Origin: Zingiber officinale
Lineage: Eukaryota > Streptophyta > Magnoliopsida > Zingiberales > Zingiberaceae
DNA: 64,000 nt
Assembly: GCF_018446385.1 (NCBI RefSeq)
Contig: NC_056000.1
Location: 48,640,722-48,704,721, forward strand
Direction of reading: 5' to 3'
The notes beneath the pieces were generated by a model that did not search any database, was not told where the DNA came from, and saw only the letters and a list, made by a program, of their open reading frames with translations. The translations under genes and the position numbers were made by a program. Shown piece by piece: positions 44,407 through 57,755 of this stretch (the stretch's first letter is position 1; each line of letters starts with the position of its first letter).

Positions 44407-47400
44407 ATGGAGGATATTCATTATATAAATGCTGGTTTTCCTTACACTGTAACAGAAAGTTTTATGGATTTGTTTGAAGGGCTAACATATGCCCAGGCTG
44501 ATGCTACCTTTGCGGAAGCTTTGCATGAACAGGTAATCTTTAGGATTTTATTCTCTCTTCATGCCTATGAATTTATATGTATAACTGAGTAATGAGTTCC
44601 TTAATACTTGCCATAGTGCTTCACTGCTTCTACTGACTCTTCTGATTTATAACTATGCATTGCACAATTCTACCTTACAGATAATAAATATATTTGAACC
44701 TTTCTTTTTGATGCCTATGCAACATTCATCCGAACATTTAATCAGCAAGTATGACTGTTTGAGACATAGCTTATTGAACTGTGATTTATAGAAGAATCTG
44801 AAATCTCCATTCATCAAATATCTATAAATTTCAATTTGAGAAACTGTATGTGTGGTTTATATTGCAGGGGAATACTTACTGGTCTATGTACATAAATCCA
44901 TATAAATATGGATTTTCTGGCTCTTCTGCTGGCTCCTATTATGACTATAGCCACACTTATGAGGTTAATGACTATACACAAAGATTGGATGAGGCTAGAA
45001 GAGCATCGGAGAACTCTGCAGTTTCAAACAACCTCAATTCAGCATGGCAATCTCGATTTGGAAATGAATTTTCTTATGCAAATAGAAATTTTGGATCCGA
45101 GGAACGTGAGTAATTACTTTCGTATTACTTTCCTTCATATACTAAGTGCTTTGATGAAAAAAATGTTAAAGCCAAACATATGAATGATGTAATGGCTAAT
45201 TGAGGTTATAACTTTATATACCATGTAAACCAAGAGAGGTTCTTATCTCCATTTTAGCAATGAAAGCAACCAATATACTCAACACATTGAGCTACCATTT
45301 TTCGAATGCTTAAACTTGAGGAAACTATCTAATTGAGTTATGTATTATCTTGCAAGCAAAGGATATATTCTTATCACAAGCGATCCCAATTAGGCTTAGG
45401 TCATGACAGGAACACATGAAAGCAGAGTAGCACTCATAGAGAGAAAAGACAGAAATTACATGAAAGTAAGTAGAGTGAGACATGAGTATCAAACTCATGA
45501 TTGTGGTACCTACCATGCCTTTGAATTTGATAAGATTTAAAGATAAACTAGGAGGTTAGGAGCTCAATGGCTCAATCAATGGGAAGAGAAGCAATCTTGT
45601 AATTTTTCCCTTCCCAACTTTTGGAGATTGCATAAATTTCCATTTGCATGAAATTTTGATTTAATTTGTTATTTGTTAGACTGAATAGTTGTTTAGTTTT
45701 TTTTTTTAATCTTTGAGGAGCTTCATTCTCTAGATTTGGTTGAAACCATAATAACATCTTACAATCTACAACTTCTGCTACTTTCCAGTTCTCTTGTCAG
45801 GTGATCTTACTTGTCATTCCTCCTTTGACTTGATATGCATCTTCAAATTGGCATTTCCAGCCTCCTTGGTTAGCTACCCTCACGTCAACACCTTGATGTC
45901 ATTATGCACCTACTTTGCTGCCTTCACAAGTAATGTCATACTCTAGCACTAGCCTGTGACCTCATGGTTCTTAACATCAATGGATTCTCCAAGTTCGGTA
46001 ATCCCTTAGGTCCTTTAACCGTATTGACAATGAGTTCCATTGTTTTAATACCTCCTCCATTGAGTCCTGGCTCATCACCCAAGACAAAGAGGTCTATGAC
46101 ATTGCATGGGATGGTGTTGATGTCTTCGCATCTGTGGTAAGTCTTCAATCTCCACGACAAAGATCTGTCTCTATCTTCACCTTTGTGATTGATATGTACA
46201 TGTTTTCACCAACATTTCAATGGCTACACTTCTCTATTTGGGCCAAGATTTTTCCCCTTCCTCAAGCTAAGCCCAGGGTCTGTTTCCCCCTCCAAGCAAG
46301 GCCCAAATAAGGCTCATATCGAATCCCCCAAAAATAGAGCGATGCATTTCCAAAAAGGGGAAATAAGATAACTAAAAACTGTGTATTTTTATTTTTTAAA
46401 AATAAGACAACATTCTTCAGTCTTCATTATTTTTGACCGAAGTCTTCCTTTTTTACTTTTTACCTCAGGTTATACTATGGCTAAGTTTTTTATTTTAATT
46501 TCTGCTTGCAGTTTTTTTCCTCCTAATGCTATATATCACTATCTACGTGATTTAAGATAAGGCTAGACATTGTCCATTTCTTTTAATAGTTCTTTTCTCT
46601 TGAAGTCTATGACATGTTTCAGTTTGTATCTCCTTTCACTCCTTCCTAGTGAAATAATTGGAAATAGAGTCCTCATTTGGCATTTCTCAAGTAGATGTTA
46701 ACATCTCTCTTCCTTTGAAGTGGAGGATAGATTCTACTTCTTACCCACGTACACAGTTTTCATTTGGCATATCTTCTCTCTCAGAGTAAATTCTAATTTA
46801 CTTTCCTCTAGATCACTTTTATTAATCTCTTGATCACTTGCAATCTCAAACGTAAATTAGTCATTATGACTCTTCCACTATCATATTTATCCTTGCTTGA
46901 GTGGATGCTAAATTATTATCAGCCTTAACTCAAGCATCACCTTGTAGGTCAGATTCTTGGTCTCTCTCCACTATAACTCATTGGCAAAAAGTAGATATTG
47001 AAATCATGATATCTCTTTTTTGCGATCTCTCATAATTCCTCGCTTTGTTTGTTTTGTAGAAAATATTTTGTAGGAAATGTTTTCCCTGGTTTTCTAGTGT
47101 TTGGTGCCATGGAACATTGTAGTCAACGATTTGGTCAATGAAAAATGTAGGCATTTTATTTTAGGAAAAAAGTCTTCCTTTGAATTAGAGCGAAACTTAT
47201 TTTCCCACCCATTTGCTAACTTTCACTCTATTTGTCAACCCTTCTCTACCCTCCACTTCTTCCCTCATCTAAGTAGATCGATCGATCGATCTAGATAAGG
47301 CAGATCGACTAGGCTAGGCGGAGTAAGCAGGTTGATCAAGCAGAGAGTTTCAATCACATCTAGGTATTTGGTCTCTCTGATTGGACTTGATGAACCAAGT

Positions 47401-50400
47401 GTCTTAGGTAGGGATGACAATGGGTAGGATTTGGGTAGGATTTCATATCCTCCGTACCCATCCCCATTTATTATATCTATACCCATACCCATCGGGTATT
47501 TAACTTTCATACCCATCCCCATACCCGTCGGAGTTTCAGGTACCCATATCCTACCCATCATCCTATTATTCCCTACCATTCTCATTTAAAAAAAAAATCA
47601 ATGTACTTGTCAGCTCTTCCTCGTCTCGCGCTCCTTCGATCGAGTGAACATTTTCCATAGAAAAGAAGATGAGATGCATGTTGATAACAGGATAAAGAGA
47701 TAAACTAAGTTTTTTTTTCTAAGACGGAAAATGGGCTAAAGTTTTTTCTTTCCCAATAAAAAATAAGGCTTATAAATAAATAAATAAATAAATATATATA
47801 TATATATATCGGGTAGGGTATGGGTAGGATTTTACCACATCCGTCTCCATACCCATACCCGAAATACCCATACCCGAATACCCATTTACTATATTTGGGT
47901 ATAAAAATTCCCTCCATATCCTCCTCCATTCGGGTCGGATGTCGGATTATCCATCGGATTCGGGTGAAATTGCCATCCTACTCTTAGGTGGGAAGGGTAG
48001 TCTAGGCAAGCTAAGCAGGTTCGTTAGACTCTAATTAGAATCAATGGGTTGGTAAGCTAAGTTAGTTGGTGGGCAGGGTGGGTTGGTAGGTTTAGATTCG
48101 CAAGTTAGCAGGGCGGCCTAGGCTGGCCAATTGTGTTGGGTGGTTGGTCTAATGGTTGGTTGGGTTGGTCTAGTATGGCAAGATGGGCCATGTGATCCAA
48201 GTGGGTTTGACTAGGCTAGGTGTGTTGGTATGGTCCGGATAGAGAACACTTTTCAAATAGGCTATTGTTTAATTGGGCCAAACATCGGAAACTTATTTCC
48301 CATGAAAATGTTTTTCACAAATTAGTTTTAGTTAAGGAAGAAGACTAAAGATTAGGTTGACTCAGCCAAAGTCAATTTGATGATGGTCTTCAATTTTAGT
48401 CATAGTGTCACATCATCAACTATCCCAACCGTCACACTAAGATTTCCTCTTTAGTATTTTTGTCAAATATCTTAATTGATCTTATTTGTTTATCAGATTT
48501 CTATTTTGTATAATGAAATGAACATCACTCTTGCCTCCATCTTGACAAAAGAGTAATATACCTGAAATTATAGTTGTATGTGATTCAACAATTTAGTTCC
48601 TTATCAAATATTTAGTCATTAGGTATTATACTAGAATCTTTCTTTTTAACGATGCCAATGCTATATTTTTATTTTCTTTCCGAATTTTTTTTTGTTGCTA
48701 GAAATTAATATTTTTTCCTTTGTTTATTTTCAGGTGTTCAAGTACAACAAAATGGAATTGGTTCTCAGGTGCAAAGTGCTTCCACATGCATCCACTAAAA
48801 TTGTCAACAATTTATTAATACAAAATACAGTCACATAATTAGTTATTATTTTTTCAAGTATCTCTGCTCCTGTATGTTCTCCTGAATGCTTGTTGTATAA
48901 CTACATAAACAGATTGATCGGAAATATAAGCTGTTGAAATAAATTCGATGAGCATTAAATACTTTATGGCTCCTTTATGCATTTTCGTGCTTGTAGCGCT
49001 ACTTTTTCAATATTAGATTTTTGGTTGTATCTTATCTTTCTTAACCAAAGAAAAATTTAATTGCCTTATCGTTCTTAACCTGATTGATGCATTCCTTCGA
49101 CTTGATCTTTGTTGGAATATAGTTACAGGAAAATCCTAATTTGTTGCCAAATTTGCATGGAACTCCTTGTAGTCTCGTTTGCTTTAACTCGTCGAGGGTT
49201 AATGTACGTAGATGGCTCTGATGCATTGGGCATGGATTCCATTGAAAAAACAAGTATTGTAAACTTGCTCCTCTCATTTACACTGAAATAATAAGCTGAA
49301 AGAATGTGGCAATGAAGAATGGAAGACGTATTTAATTTTGGAATAGATTGGTTTTGATAAATAAAAGAGGACAATGTGATACTTCTCAATAGAACTAGTT
49401 GAATTTATCCTCAATATCTCATCTGACAATAATGATATGTTAATGCCATTTTTAGTTATAAGAGGAATGACATGTTAAAATCATGAAAAGCTACTAAAAT
49501 TTGTTGGTTAGGTAAGTGCTATTGGGGTTGCCTTTCAGATATCAGTTAAAAGATGATGTATCATCGTCCTGCTACTTAACACTCAGTACTAAAAAATTAA
49601 GTATGACAGGATGAAGGTGAGATTTAATTTTGTTATCTTGTATATCTGAATTATTTCTCTTTGACCATATATTGTAAAGTTGCTAACCATTTTCATGATC
49701 CAAAATTGCACTCTATAACAGAATTACCAGATGTTTTTTGACTAAATGTTTTATTATTGTCTTTTTTTAATCTCCGACATTCAACCACCATATTGATTAG
49801 AAGATCGCTTGATTAGATGCACTGTTTTTAGTTTTATGAAAAATGATTTTTATTTAATGATGCAGATACTAGTACCATCTAAGGATGCCTTTTTAGCCCC
49901 ATCATTTTTTGATGCTAAACTAATCTCTCATCATATCTCTTACTGGTTGTAATTAGGCCATCTTTAGGTATATGAGCTTCCGATCCAGTTGATACCGAAC
50001 GTTAGTGTTTGGTGTACATGTTACAGCTGTTAGTCATCAAAGTTTGTAAACTTCATATGTGAATGCATTCTTTCTACAATCCGTTCAGATCCTCACATAG
50101 TGTAGTCACAATTCTTGAGATAGACACAGTGGTATGCTTAGAAGAATAAATGGTGAATCTGGCAATACCCAAAAATTATAAGCACACTGTGTATAAATTG
50201 ATTCCCTATTCTAATGAGAGTACTTGGCTGACCAAATAAAATGATTTGGTTTTCTATACTTTCTCTAGTACAAAATTTTGTTTGCTCCCAGAAATCTCTG
50301 TTACCTTTTCTTCCCGGCATCAGGTTTATTTCTTGATCCATTTCATTAGTATTTCCTTGTCTATATCTGTTCCATTCTTATTGCCTCTGAAGAATTGGTT

Positions 50401-52949
50401 AATACACAATCTGAATTTGACTTTGCATTTCTTCACATTATGTTTGTGTATCAATATTCTGGTCGATGCAAATTATTCACTTGTCAGCATTGCTTTTTGC
50501 ATCTTAGGTTACTTATTTTTTCTCTTAATTTGTGGTAGGTTTTTTGGCAAGACAATGTTGACCCTGATAATATGACATATGAGGTTTGTATTTAATTTCT
50601 TACATCCCTTGATGATTTTGTCTTCTGGAATCTAAGTAGTAGTTGGCGCACATGCTCCATTTTAATTATCTTTGAAGATTCTGTGTGAATGTTATTCAGT
50701 GAAATAAAATTTGAATGTGAAAGATTAATGTTTGTTTCTATTTTTGACTCCTGGACAAGGTAATCTCCATCTGTGTGTTATTTGTTCATATTTTTTTCCC
50801 CTGTTATAAATTTAGAATAAAAAGATGCAATTTAATCCAAGGCATCTATATGTTGAAGCAACTCTGCTTCAAAATACTTGATGGGATCAAATGCTTCTAC
50901 CTAGCTTATGTCTCATCTAAAATAGACAGTCATTAAATTAATTGGATAAAATAGAGCCGCTGCAGATGCTTAAATTTTTCATAAACACGCTAGATGTCCT
51001 AATATTTTGTTATACTTTGAATTAGTATTCATTATAAGGTGTAGCACCAATTGTCAATAAAATGAGAAGATTGATTGTGATGGCATGAGACATATTCAAA
51101 GGCATCTAATAGAAGAATAAAATGTGTTGGCAGGGAAGGTGTAATTGAAGAGTGGAAGGTTAATGGAGAAAATATTTGTAAATGCGATAAAAATGATTTA
51201 ATTAATTTTAATTTACTAATGTTAAGCTATGCATATAGCTCAATAAAAAGGATAAAATTCATTTAACTGACTTGAATAATTGGAGTAGTGATTGAATGAC
51301 GATGACGATGACAATTAGAAGCGGTATTAATGTTTATGTATCAATATATTTATGAGATTGACAATATTTACAAGTTCTATCAATATAATACAAAGCTATA
51401 TTGCTATGAATTATATATTCATATTATTTTTAAAGATTATTATCATTATATTGAACTCCTATTTGTATTAATGTTAAACATTGTATGATCTGGCCAATTC
51501 GTCCCAGCCATGATCAGAGAGATGGCACTTTTCTTTGGTAGGCACCTATGAGGTCTTCTACTTGATCCTAGCTTTGTGCTTGCACTGAAATTCAACCTAT
51601 CGACTAGAGATTGACCTTCTGGATAATGGATACCATCCAACACTCCTGTGTAAGATAACCATGAGATGTACATCAGCCAAATATTCTAAAGATGAATCTG
51701 TCGGCCCCCACGAGCAGGAGAGGATGGAATATTTCAACTTCTTGTCAAGCAGAGGAAGCTGGTTCGAGGCTGTGTGGATAAATTATTTAGCTGGCGATCA
51801 AATATGTTCCAATGGCTTACACTTGGACCAACTTCTGTATTCTTTGAATGACCTCCACACCTCTTATGTAGTCCCCAGATACCCATACTTCTAAGTATCC
51901 TCCTATTCAACTTTATATACATCCCCTTGGTTTTGAAATAGGCTTTGATTTTCTCTTGATGGTTCTTTGTAAAGTGGAAAAAGAAACTAAAACTAAGACT
52001 AAATTTCCACATTGGCACAATATTCTGGTATGTGAAAAAAATATCATGGATCTGATTCTTATTTAACGCCAGCAGCAAACTTATCATGTTGCAATCTTAC
52101 AATTTACTTATTGCAATTTTGCCTCTTATTCAGGAATTGCTGGAGTTGGGTGAGGCAATTGGAACACAAAGCCGAGGTCTCACTCAAGAACAAATTGCTT
52201 CGCTTCCTGTCACAAAGTATAAAAGTAGATTATTTTCTAGAAAGAAAGCACGAGAGAGGTAAGTACTGTTTATTCAAGTTCCCATAATAAATATTGTGTC
52301 TTCTATCAATTTATCATCATTAAATTAAATATGCTGAGCTTTTTTTCTTCAGTTTAGTCTATTGATTTTGGCCTGAAGCGACAGTGTAAACTTATGATAA
52401 TGAATGGCAATATGACATTGGAAATGTTTTTCTTAGTCTCTGGCAACTAATTAAGCAAGGTTATACCATTTCACTCTAGGCTATTCACCACGTATATTGG
52501 TTGGGTTACGAGTGCATGCCATAATTGAAAATTTTCAAAGGTTTTAGTATGCCAGTTCTTTGATTACAGGAGTCCTACATGTGCGTCCTGTGTTTGTGTA
52601 TATATTTGTATATGCATCTTATCGGTCATATGAAATATCTGCCGACGTATCTAATTTGTGTTGTATCAGATGTGTTGTATGCCAGATGAAATACAAGAGA
52701 GGTGATCGACAAACAACACTTCCATGCAAACATGCTTACCATTCTGCCTGTGTGACAAAATGGCTTCGTATAAACAAGGTCAGTACACATGCGAGAAAGC
52801 TCCTCTTCAACGAATACTTTGTTCCCCCACTGCTCTCTGATTAATTTTCTGTGAGACAGGCATGCCCAATTTGCTTTGTCGAGGTGTCTATCGAGGAAGA
52901 ACTGAATAACCAAGAATTTATGCCTAGCGGAATACACGGAAGTGGTTAG
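44407..52949 (+). CDS. BB: RING-H2 E3 ubiquitin ligase, BIG BROTHER type
   Basis: BIG BROTHER-like ligases limit organ growth by tagging growth regulators for destruction. Exons: 44407-44532, 44868-45105, 48734-48768, 50539-50583, 52134-52258, 52670-52778, 52860-52949; all splice sites are GT-AG and phases match, giving 255 aa (Arabidopsis BB is about 248). The N-terminal block MEDIHYINAGFPYTVTESFM, the middle VFWQDNVDPDNMTYEELLELGEAIG (two exons) and the RING agree with the family. The RING is C191-x2-C194-x14-C209-x-H211-x2-H214-x2-C217-x10-C228-x2-C231, complete. At least one upstream non-coding exon is likely (a good donor, GTCG|GTGAGT, at about 43948; acceptor at 44363). The usual family start a few codons upstream reads ATA here. 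Exact paralogue not determined. Confidence 0.9.
47057..48325. mobile_element. Candidate non-autonomous DNA element in the RING gene intron
   Basis: Left end GTAGAAAATATTTTGTAGG..GGTTTTCTAGTGTTTGG and the reverse complement of the right end (GTGAAAAACATTTTCATGGG...TTTCCGATGTTTGG) are similar over about 45 bases. Interior has GATC repeats, and degenerate GGTTGG repeats at 48000-48240. A family 2 hAT MITE is nested inside. TSD not determined. Confidence 0.4.
47409..47980. mobile_element. hAT-type MITE, family 2, copy 2 (572 bp)
   Basis: Begins TAGGGATGACAATGGG and ends GAAATTGCCATCCTA; TSD GTCTTAGG / CTCTTAGG (7 of 8). Shares termini and GGGTA/TACCC internal motifs with copy 1 at 17585. Contains an (AT)n and AAATA microsatellite at 47775-47810. 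Confidence 0.85.
48769..52133 (+). other. Introns 4-5 of the RING gene
   Basis: Two long introns around the 45-bp exon at 50539-50583. A segment at 51470-51900 has overlapping ORFs on both strands and GC content above its surroundings, perhaps an old transposon fragment; no family recognised. Confidence 0.45.
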
Positions 52950-53244
52950 CGATTCTGTTGCATAAGCTGCTCCTTTTTGACACCCGGATCTCCCCAGGAG
53001 TTGAATCAAACAAAACAAGACTGATTCCATGGTTGTCTTTAGCTTGTATGAAACAAACTATGCTGTTGTAGATTCTCAATAGGATAATTGTTAGAATGAT
53101 CAGGTCAGGATTCCTTGTTTGTTATTTGGAGTATGAACCGATAAGTACTACAAATGCGTTTCATGGAACTACGTGCTACCTCTACCAGCAATATATACAC
53201 AAGTTAGGACATCAGTTGGCATTTTCAGTAATGGATATTTCTTA

Positions 53245-53985
53245 TGGTGTGTTTGGTTAAGTTATCATGTATACTCTTAGTTATCTAATTATTAGATAAT
53301 CATATAATTATGATTATCTTAGTTATGTGATTATTAGATAATCATATAATTATGATTATGAGAAATAAAATATAATCAAATGTTAACTAATTCAATTTAG
53401 GAAAATTTATTTGTTTGAAGATTTTAATGAATAATTTATTTAATATTTTACTAATTAATCTTCAATTACAAAATCAATTATAAATATTATTATTATTATT
53501 TTTTAAATTTTACTTAGGAATAATCAATTATTTAAATTAAACCGTGTTTTGTTTCAACTTTCCATGGGGATTGCTTAAGGAGTTGAGTCAACAGTTGCTC
53601 AGGAATTTTAATATGGAATTCAATTCCTTTTAGAATTGGAATTGAATTTCATATTTTGGAATGATTTTTTAGCTAAGAATTGATATGGAATTCAATTTCA
53701 ATTTCATCAAACAAGGTAAAAGTAAATCACACCTCTTTATGTGTGATTTAGATAGGGAATTCAATTCTCCATATTATGTCCATTGTGTCCTCATTCTCTC
53801 TTCTTTGTAAAAAAAAAAAAAAGAAAAAAAAGAGAAGGATAAAATGATAAAACATAAGAATTCCATAACTTAAGTTGCAATTAATTCCAAACATGAGAAT
53901 TGAATTCAATTCCTTATGAAATTCAATTCATAATGGAATTCAATTCAATTCTATGACTTAAGTTATTTCCAAACAGGGTGTAATA
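53245..53985. repeat. MITE-like, AT-rich foldback block(s)
   Basis: Left end GGTGTGTTTGGTTAAG and right end CTTAAGTTATTTCCAAACAGGGTGTAAT are similar to each other's reverse complement. Inside, ATTATTAGATAATCATATAATTATGATTA occurs twice (53287, 53329) and a second inverted pair built on GGAATTCAATT/AATTGAATTCC occupies 53610-53960. Probably two MITEs, one next to or inside the other. Lies between the RING gene 3' UTR and RPL39. Confidence 0.5.
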
Positions 53986-54004
53986 TGAATACGTTACTGA
54001 TTAG

Positions 54005-54400
54005 GATGATTACAGATCGGATTAGTTTGATTATTAGAATAAAAAATTATCCAATCCTAATAGATTAGTTGATATTATAGTTTGATAATTAGAATAAAAA
54101 ATTATCCAATCCTAATAGATTAGTTAATATAATATCAGGATTTACATTCGGTCTTATATCCGATGATTTTTTTATTAGATTTTCGACGATTTGTCAATTA
54201 TTTAAATATCTAATTTTATATCTAATGAAATATAAATATAAATACAATAAAAAAAATAAATTATTTTAAAATGATAATAACCATTACTCATTACATGTTG
54301 TAGCAGTTAATCGACGGTAGTTGTTACAACATGTAACAGCTTATCGACGGTAGTTGTTACAACATGTAATAACTTATCGACAATAATTGCTACAAATAGG
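54005..54400. repeat. Short tandem duplications
   Basis: AGAATAAAAAATTATCCAATCCTAATAGATTAGTT occurs twice (about 54037 and 54091). CGACGGTAGTTGTTACAACATGTAA occurs twice plus a degenerate third copy at 54312-54395, period about 40 bp. Confidence 0.75.
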
Positions 54401-54635
54401 AGTGATCATGAATTGGGTTAATTCAGTTATTGGGATAAAAAACTATCCGGTTCTAGTAGATCAGATAATACAATATCAAGACTCTACATTTAATCTTATA
54501 TCTGATAGATTTTTTTTTTATTCAGTTTAGATCGATATAAATGGATTCATCGATTTGATGGGTTAACTGCTCATCCCTATTAATTATTAGTGAGAACTGA
54601 CAATTGTAAGTCAATCGTTGCTTCGGAATTTATAC

Positions 54636-54751
54636 GGCCCATTTAGAGCCCACTTTCTCACAAAATCACTCCCCATTTAGAGCCCGTTTTTTTCTTTCTA
54701 AAATTAGGGCCCATTATTTTTCGGTCTACTATATATTCGCTTCTAGGGTTT
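54636..54751 (+). promoter_or_regulatory. RPL39 promoter: site II motifs, TATA, telo box
   Basis: Site II elements (TGGGCY) occur reversed as GGCCCA at 54636-54641, AGCCCA at 54647-54652 and GGCCCA at 54708-54713. TATATATT lies at 54730-54737 and the telo box TAGGGTTT at 54744-54751. Site II plus telo box is the known promoter signature of plant ribosomal-protein and other growth genes. Confidence 0.8.
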
Positions 54752-54789
54752 GCACCTTCTCATCCATCAGAAGGAGCCGCAGAGGAAAG

Positions 54790-55141
54790 ATGGTATCTTT
54801 CTTCCCACTCGTTAGGTTTTCTGCTCCAGAGAATCGTTTTACGTTTCGTCTTGGCTCTAATCCTTGTTACACTTCTGGTATTTGCAGCCGTCCCACAAGA
54901 CGTTCAAGATCAAGCAGAAGCTAGCGAAGAAGATGCGCCAGAATCGCCCCATCCCCCACTGGATCCGCTTGAGGACCGGCAACACCATCAGGTTCCTTCT
55001 TTTCCATCTCTTCTCCTTATTTTGATTGCGCCTCTTCATTTCCTTGAGTTTCGAGTTGCTCAGGCTTTTGTATTTTAATGCTTCCTTGCTAGGTATAACG
55101 CCAAGCGCAGGCACTGGCGCCGCACAAAGCTAGGCTTTTGA
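54790..55141 (+). CDS. RPL39: Large-subunit ribosomal protein eL39 (RPL39)
   Basis: eL39 is a tiny, very basic protein lining the ribosome exit tunnel. Exons: 54790-54792 (only the ATG), 54888-54991, 55093-55141, giving exactly 51 aa, the normal plant length. Introns are GT-AG. The sequence begins [20 protein letters not shown] and ends [10 protein letters not shown], the standard eL39 C-terminus. Isolation of the start codon in its own exon is common in plant ribosomal protein genes. No damage visible; expected to be functional. One of what are usually several paralogues in plants. Confidence 0.96.
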
Positions 55142-57069
55142 GGACGCTCTATTTCCTGGTTCACCTTTAAGAAACATTTATGTTTCCTTTTCTGCTCAAT
55201 TATTCTTGGCATTGCTCTAGTACTGTATCTCGTTCCGAGTTCATTAGCTGAATTTTGGTCCTCAGTGATTAATATGGATATTTGCGTGCTTAATTAGTTG
55301 AATTTTCTTACGTACGGGAATGTTGTTGAATCATATAGTTAATTTATTAATTTAAAAAGTTCAGTAGTTTGGGAGCCTTCTGCATTCTAATATCCACTCG
55401 ATATTTTACATGAATTCCTTCTTACTATGGGATTTAGTTTGACTGTAAATGCATGATTAGAAATCTTTAATCAAAGGGTTAAATTGTGCAGCATTGTTGA
55501 ATGAAGTTTAAAGTAGAATAATATGCTGTCTTGTTCAGTTCTTTAGTTCAATTGCTCTAGTTAGAAAAAGTGTGTTATCTTGTTTGGTAGTTCATTTAAC
55601 AACCTATTATTATCGTGTTGCTTAGTAATGCAGTATAGTCTATTTTTCTTGTCAAGTTAGTTGATGGGGAACCAAGTTTGATAGATAGATGTTCGGATGT
55701 ATTAGATGTGCAATTTTGACTTTGAAGTGGTGTTTTGATTATAGTTTAGCTATGACTAGTAAAATTCTTGTCTTTTCATAGCAAGGTCTTAAATCCTATT
55801 TTACCTTTATTCTCAATTGTGCCAATCTACACTGGCTGATGCCACATAAAAAGCTTTGAAACCCCAATGCGTGAGTGAATAAGTCCTTTGTAGTTTTATC
55901 TTCCTCACTAATCTTCCGTCTTGGTTGTGTGCTCTGTCTGAGCCTTTTGCCTTGGTTGTGAGCTGTCATAACCTTTCACCTTCTTTATGAGCTGGGAGCT
56001 TCTTACATGACCATTTACCCACTTAAGTGATTGCTATGGCACACTTCCGACCTATTAGCTTCTTCAGCAATCTGAACTTTTCTATTAAGGTTCCTCTTTT
56101 TCTTCTTTTCCCTCCTTGTAGCCACCGACATAAAATGGAATGGCATGGTACTAAAACTGTATCGCTCTGGTTAGGAACCAAACTCCTTAGCAAATTGAGA
56201 TTTTAAACCATTATGACTTCCCAATTCCGGCAAGAGGAAACTAAGGATATCTATAAGTGGCAAACTAAACAAAACTTGGAGTGAGACTATTGGTTGTGGT
56301 TATGGGTGGATTATTAGGTGTGGAAACTATCTCTTGCAATCTTTCGTAACGTTGTGTATAATAAATACAATGGGGTGATTCTTCTCCTAGACTTTGCATT
56401 AGCAGAAGAAGCTTCATTCATGGTAGGAAATGCTTTTTGTTTCAGCAATAAATAGTCTAGATGTTGTGCTATGTTTTAGATTGTGATTTTATCTAATGGA
56501 ATGATGTGTAACATTAATATAACTGCCTTAATTTGGTTTGTGGATTTGTGTTGATAAAGATAGGTTTAATAATGCATAGCCAGGAATTTTTATTAAAAAA
56601 AGAATTCTAGTTTTTGCACATAAGATTATGATAGATGTATAGCTAGCTTGGTGCTCAATTTTATTTTTGCCACCTAAGATATCATGATTTTTCTCAAATT
56701 TATTTATATTAAATTATACAATAAACTAGGTCGATAATATTTTTGGATCTCCATACAAAAAAGATACATCTGGATCTTTTTAACAAAAAGGCTTTGCTAA
56801 AGTTATTCATTTTGAATTTATAAAATTGTTCAAAACTATTTATTTTAAAATTTAATAAAGTTTTGTTCTTGATCAAACGTCATCAATATATAAATATAAA
56901 TATTTCAATAAGCACCTAGTTATTATTAATATTATTTAATATTTGGCAATGCGCAGCAGCTTGGGAAGAAGTCAAACGGTTCGGTGTGTCAAATCGACGG
57001 CTGAGATTTAAAGCAAAGTCAAAGTCAAGCCACGATAGTTGTTCAATTCATCTAGTTAGATTTAAAAAA
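55142..57069. other. RPL39 3' UTR and intergenic DNA up to the MULE
   Basis: No convincing ORF or repeat border. The 3' UTR is probably the first ~200 bp. Confidence 0.4.
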
Positions 57070-57755
57070 GGAAAATGATATTTACCGTGACATATTACTG
57101 CGAAAATTTTCTGCGACCCTGTTGGCAGTTTACGTGGCCAACTCCACCTCAGTCCTCTCTCTCGGCTTCGCGAATGAAGTCCTCTCGCGTCAAAATGTTT
57201 GATTTTTTTACATGCCCTATCTCTCTGAGCCTCTTTTCCCTTGCGAAACGGTAACTTTTTCTTTCCCCTCGCAAAGCAGCAACTTCTCCTTCCCTTGTTG
57301 TTCTCTCTTCTCCCTCTGCTACAGTTCTCATATCTCCACTGTAGTTTACGGATCTCCCTCCTTTGTCGTTTTCTCTTCTCACTCCCTTGCCCTAATCCTC
57401 CTCCTAGCGAAATTAGTCGAGTGTCCTAACTTCTTCAAAAGCGTCGTAACGTCTTCTCCTTCTTCAAAAGCGTCGCAGCGTCTTCTCCTTCCGTTCTCTT
57501 CCTCCCAGCGAGCCTCGTCTTCCTCCACCCAGCGTTCTCGAAGAGAGGAGCGTTCTCTCTCACTGTTCTCCCTCAGCGAGGCTCAGCTCTATGAGTGTTT
57601 TCAAGGATTCGAAGAACCACATCAAGTTATAGTAGTAAGGAGCAGTGACTTTGAGTACTCTTTGAGATAATCAACTTCTTTTACATCTTTTCTTTCTTCA
57701 ATTCGTGGTAACCCAATCCTAACTCATCCATACCTTCTTTTTCTTCTTCTTTAGT
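57070..57755 (+). repeat. MULE left terminal inverted repeat
   Basis: About 685 bp, pyrimidine-rich in its inner half. It runs up to the start of the coding region, so it probably holds promoter and leader of the transposase gene. At 57665 it reads TTTGAGATAATC where the right TIR has TTTGAGGTAATC, so a possible splice donor is lost in the left copy. Confidence 0.8.

Larger units (their letters stand above)
45106..48733 (+). other. Large third intron of the RING gene (3.6 kb)
   Basis: Starts C|GTGAGT and ends TTTTCAG. Contains unassigned repeat-like sequence at 45770-46330 and the transposon-like block at 47057-48325. Short ORFs on both strands show no recognisable protein. Confidence 0.7.

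Noticed and set aside
47275-47292. GATCGATCGATCGATC as a regulatory palindrome
   Set aside because: A short microsatellite within a repeat-rich intron; no further support.
51446-52087. Opposed ORFs in a RING gene intron as a nested gene
   Set aside because: No family recognised, no promoter or splice structure; kept only as a possible old transposon fragment.
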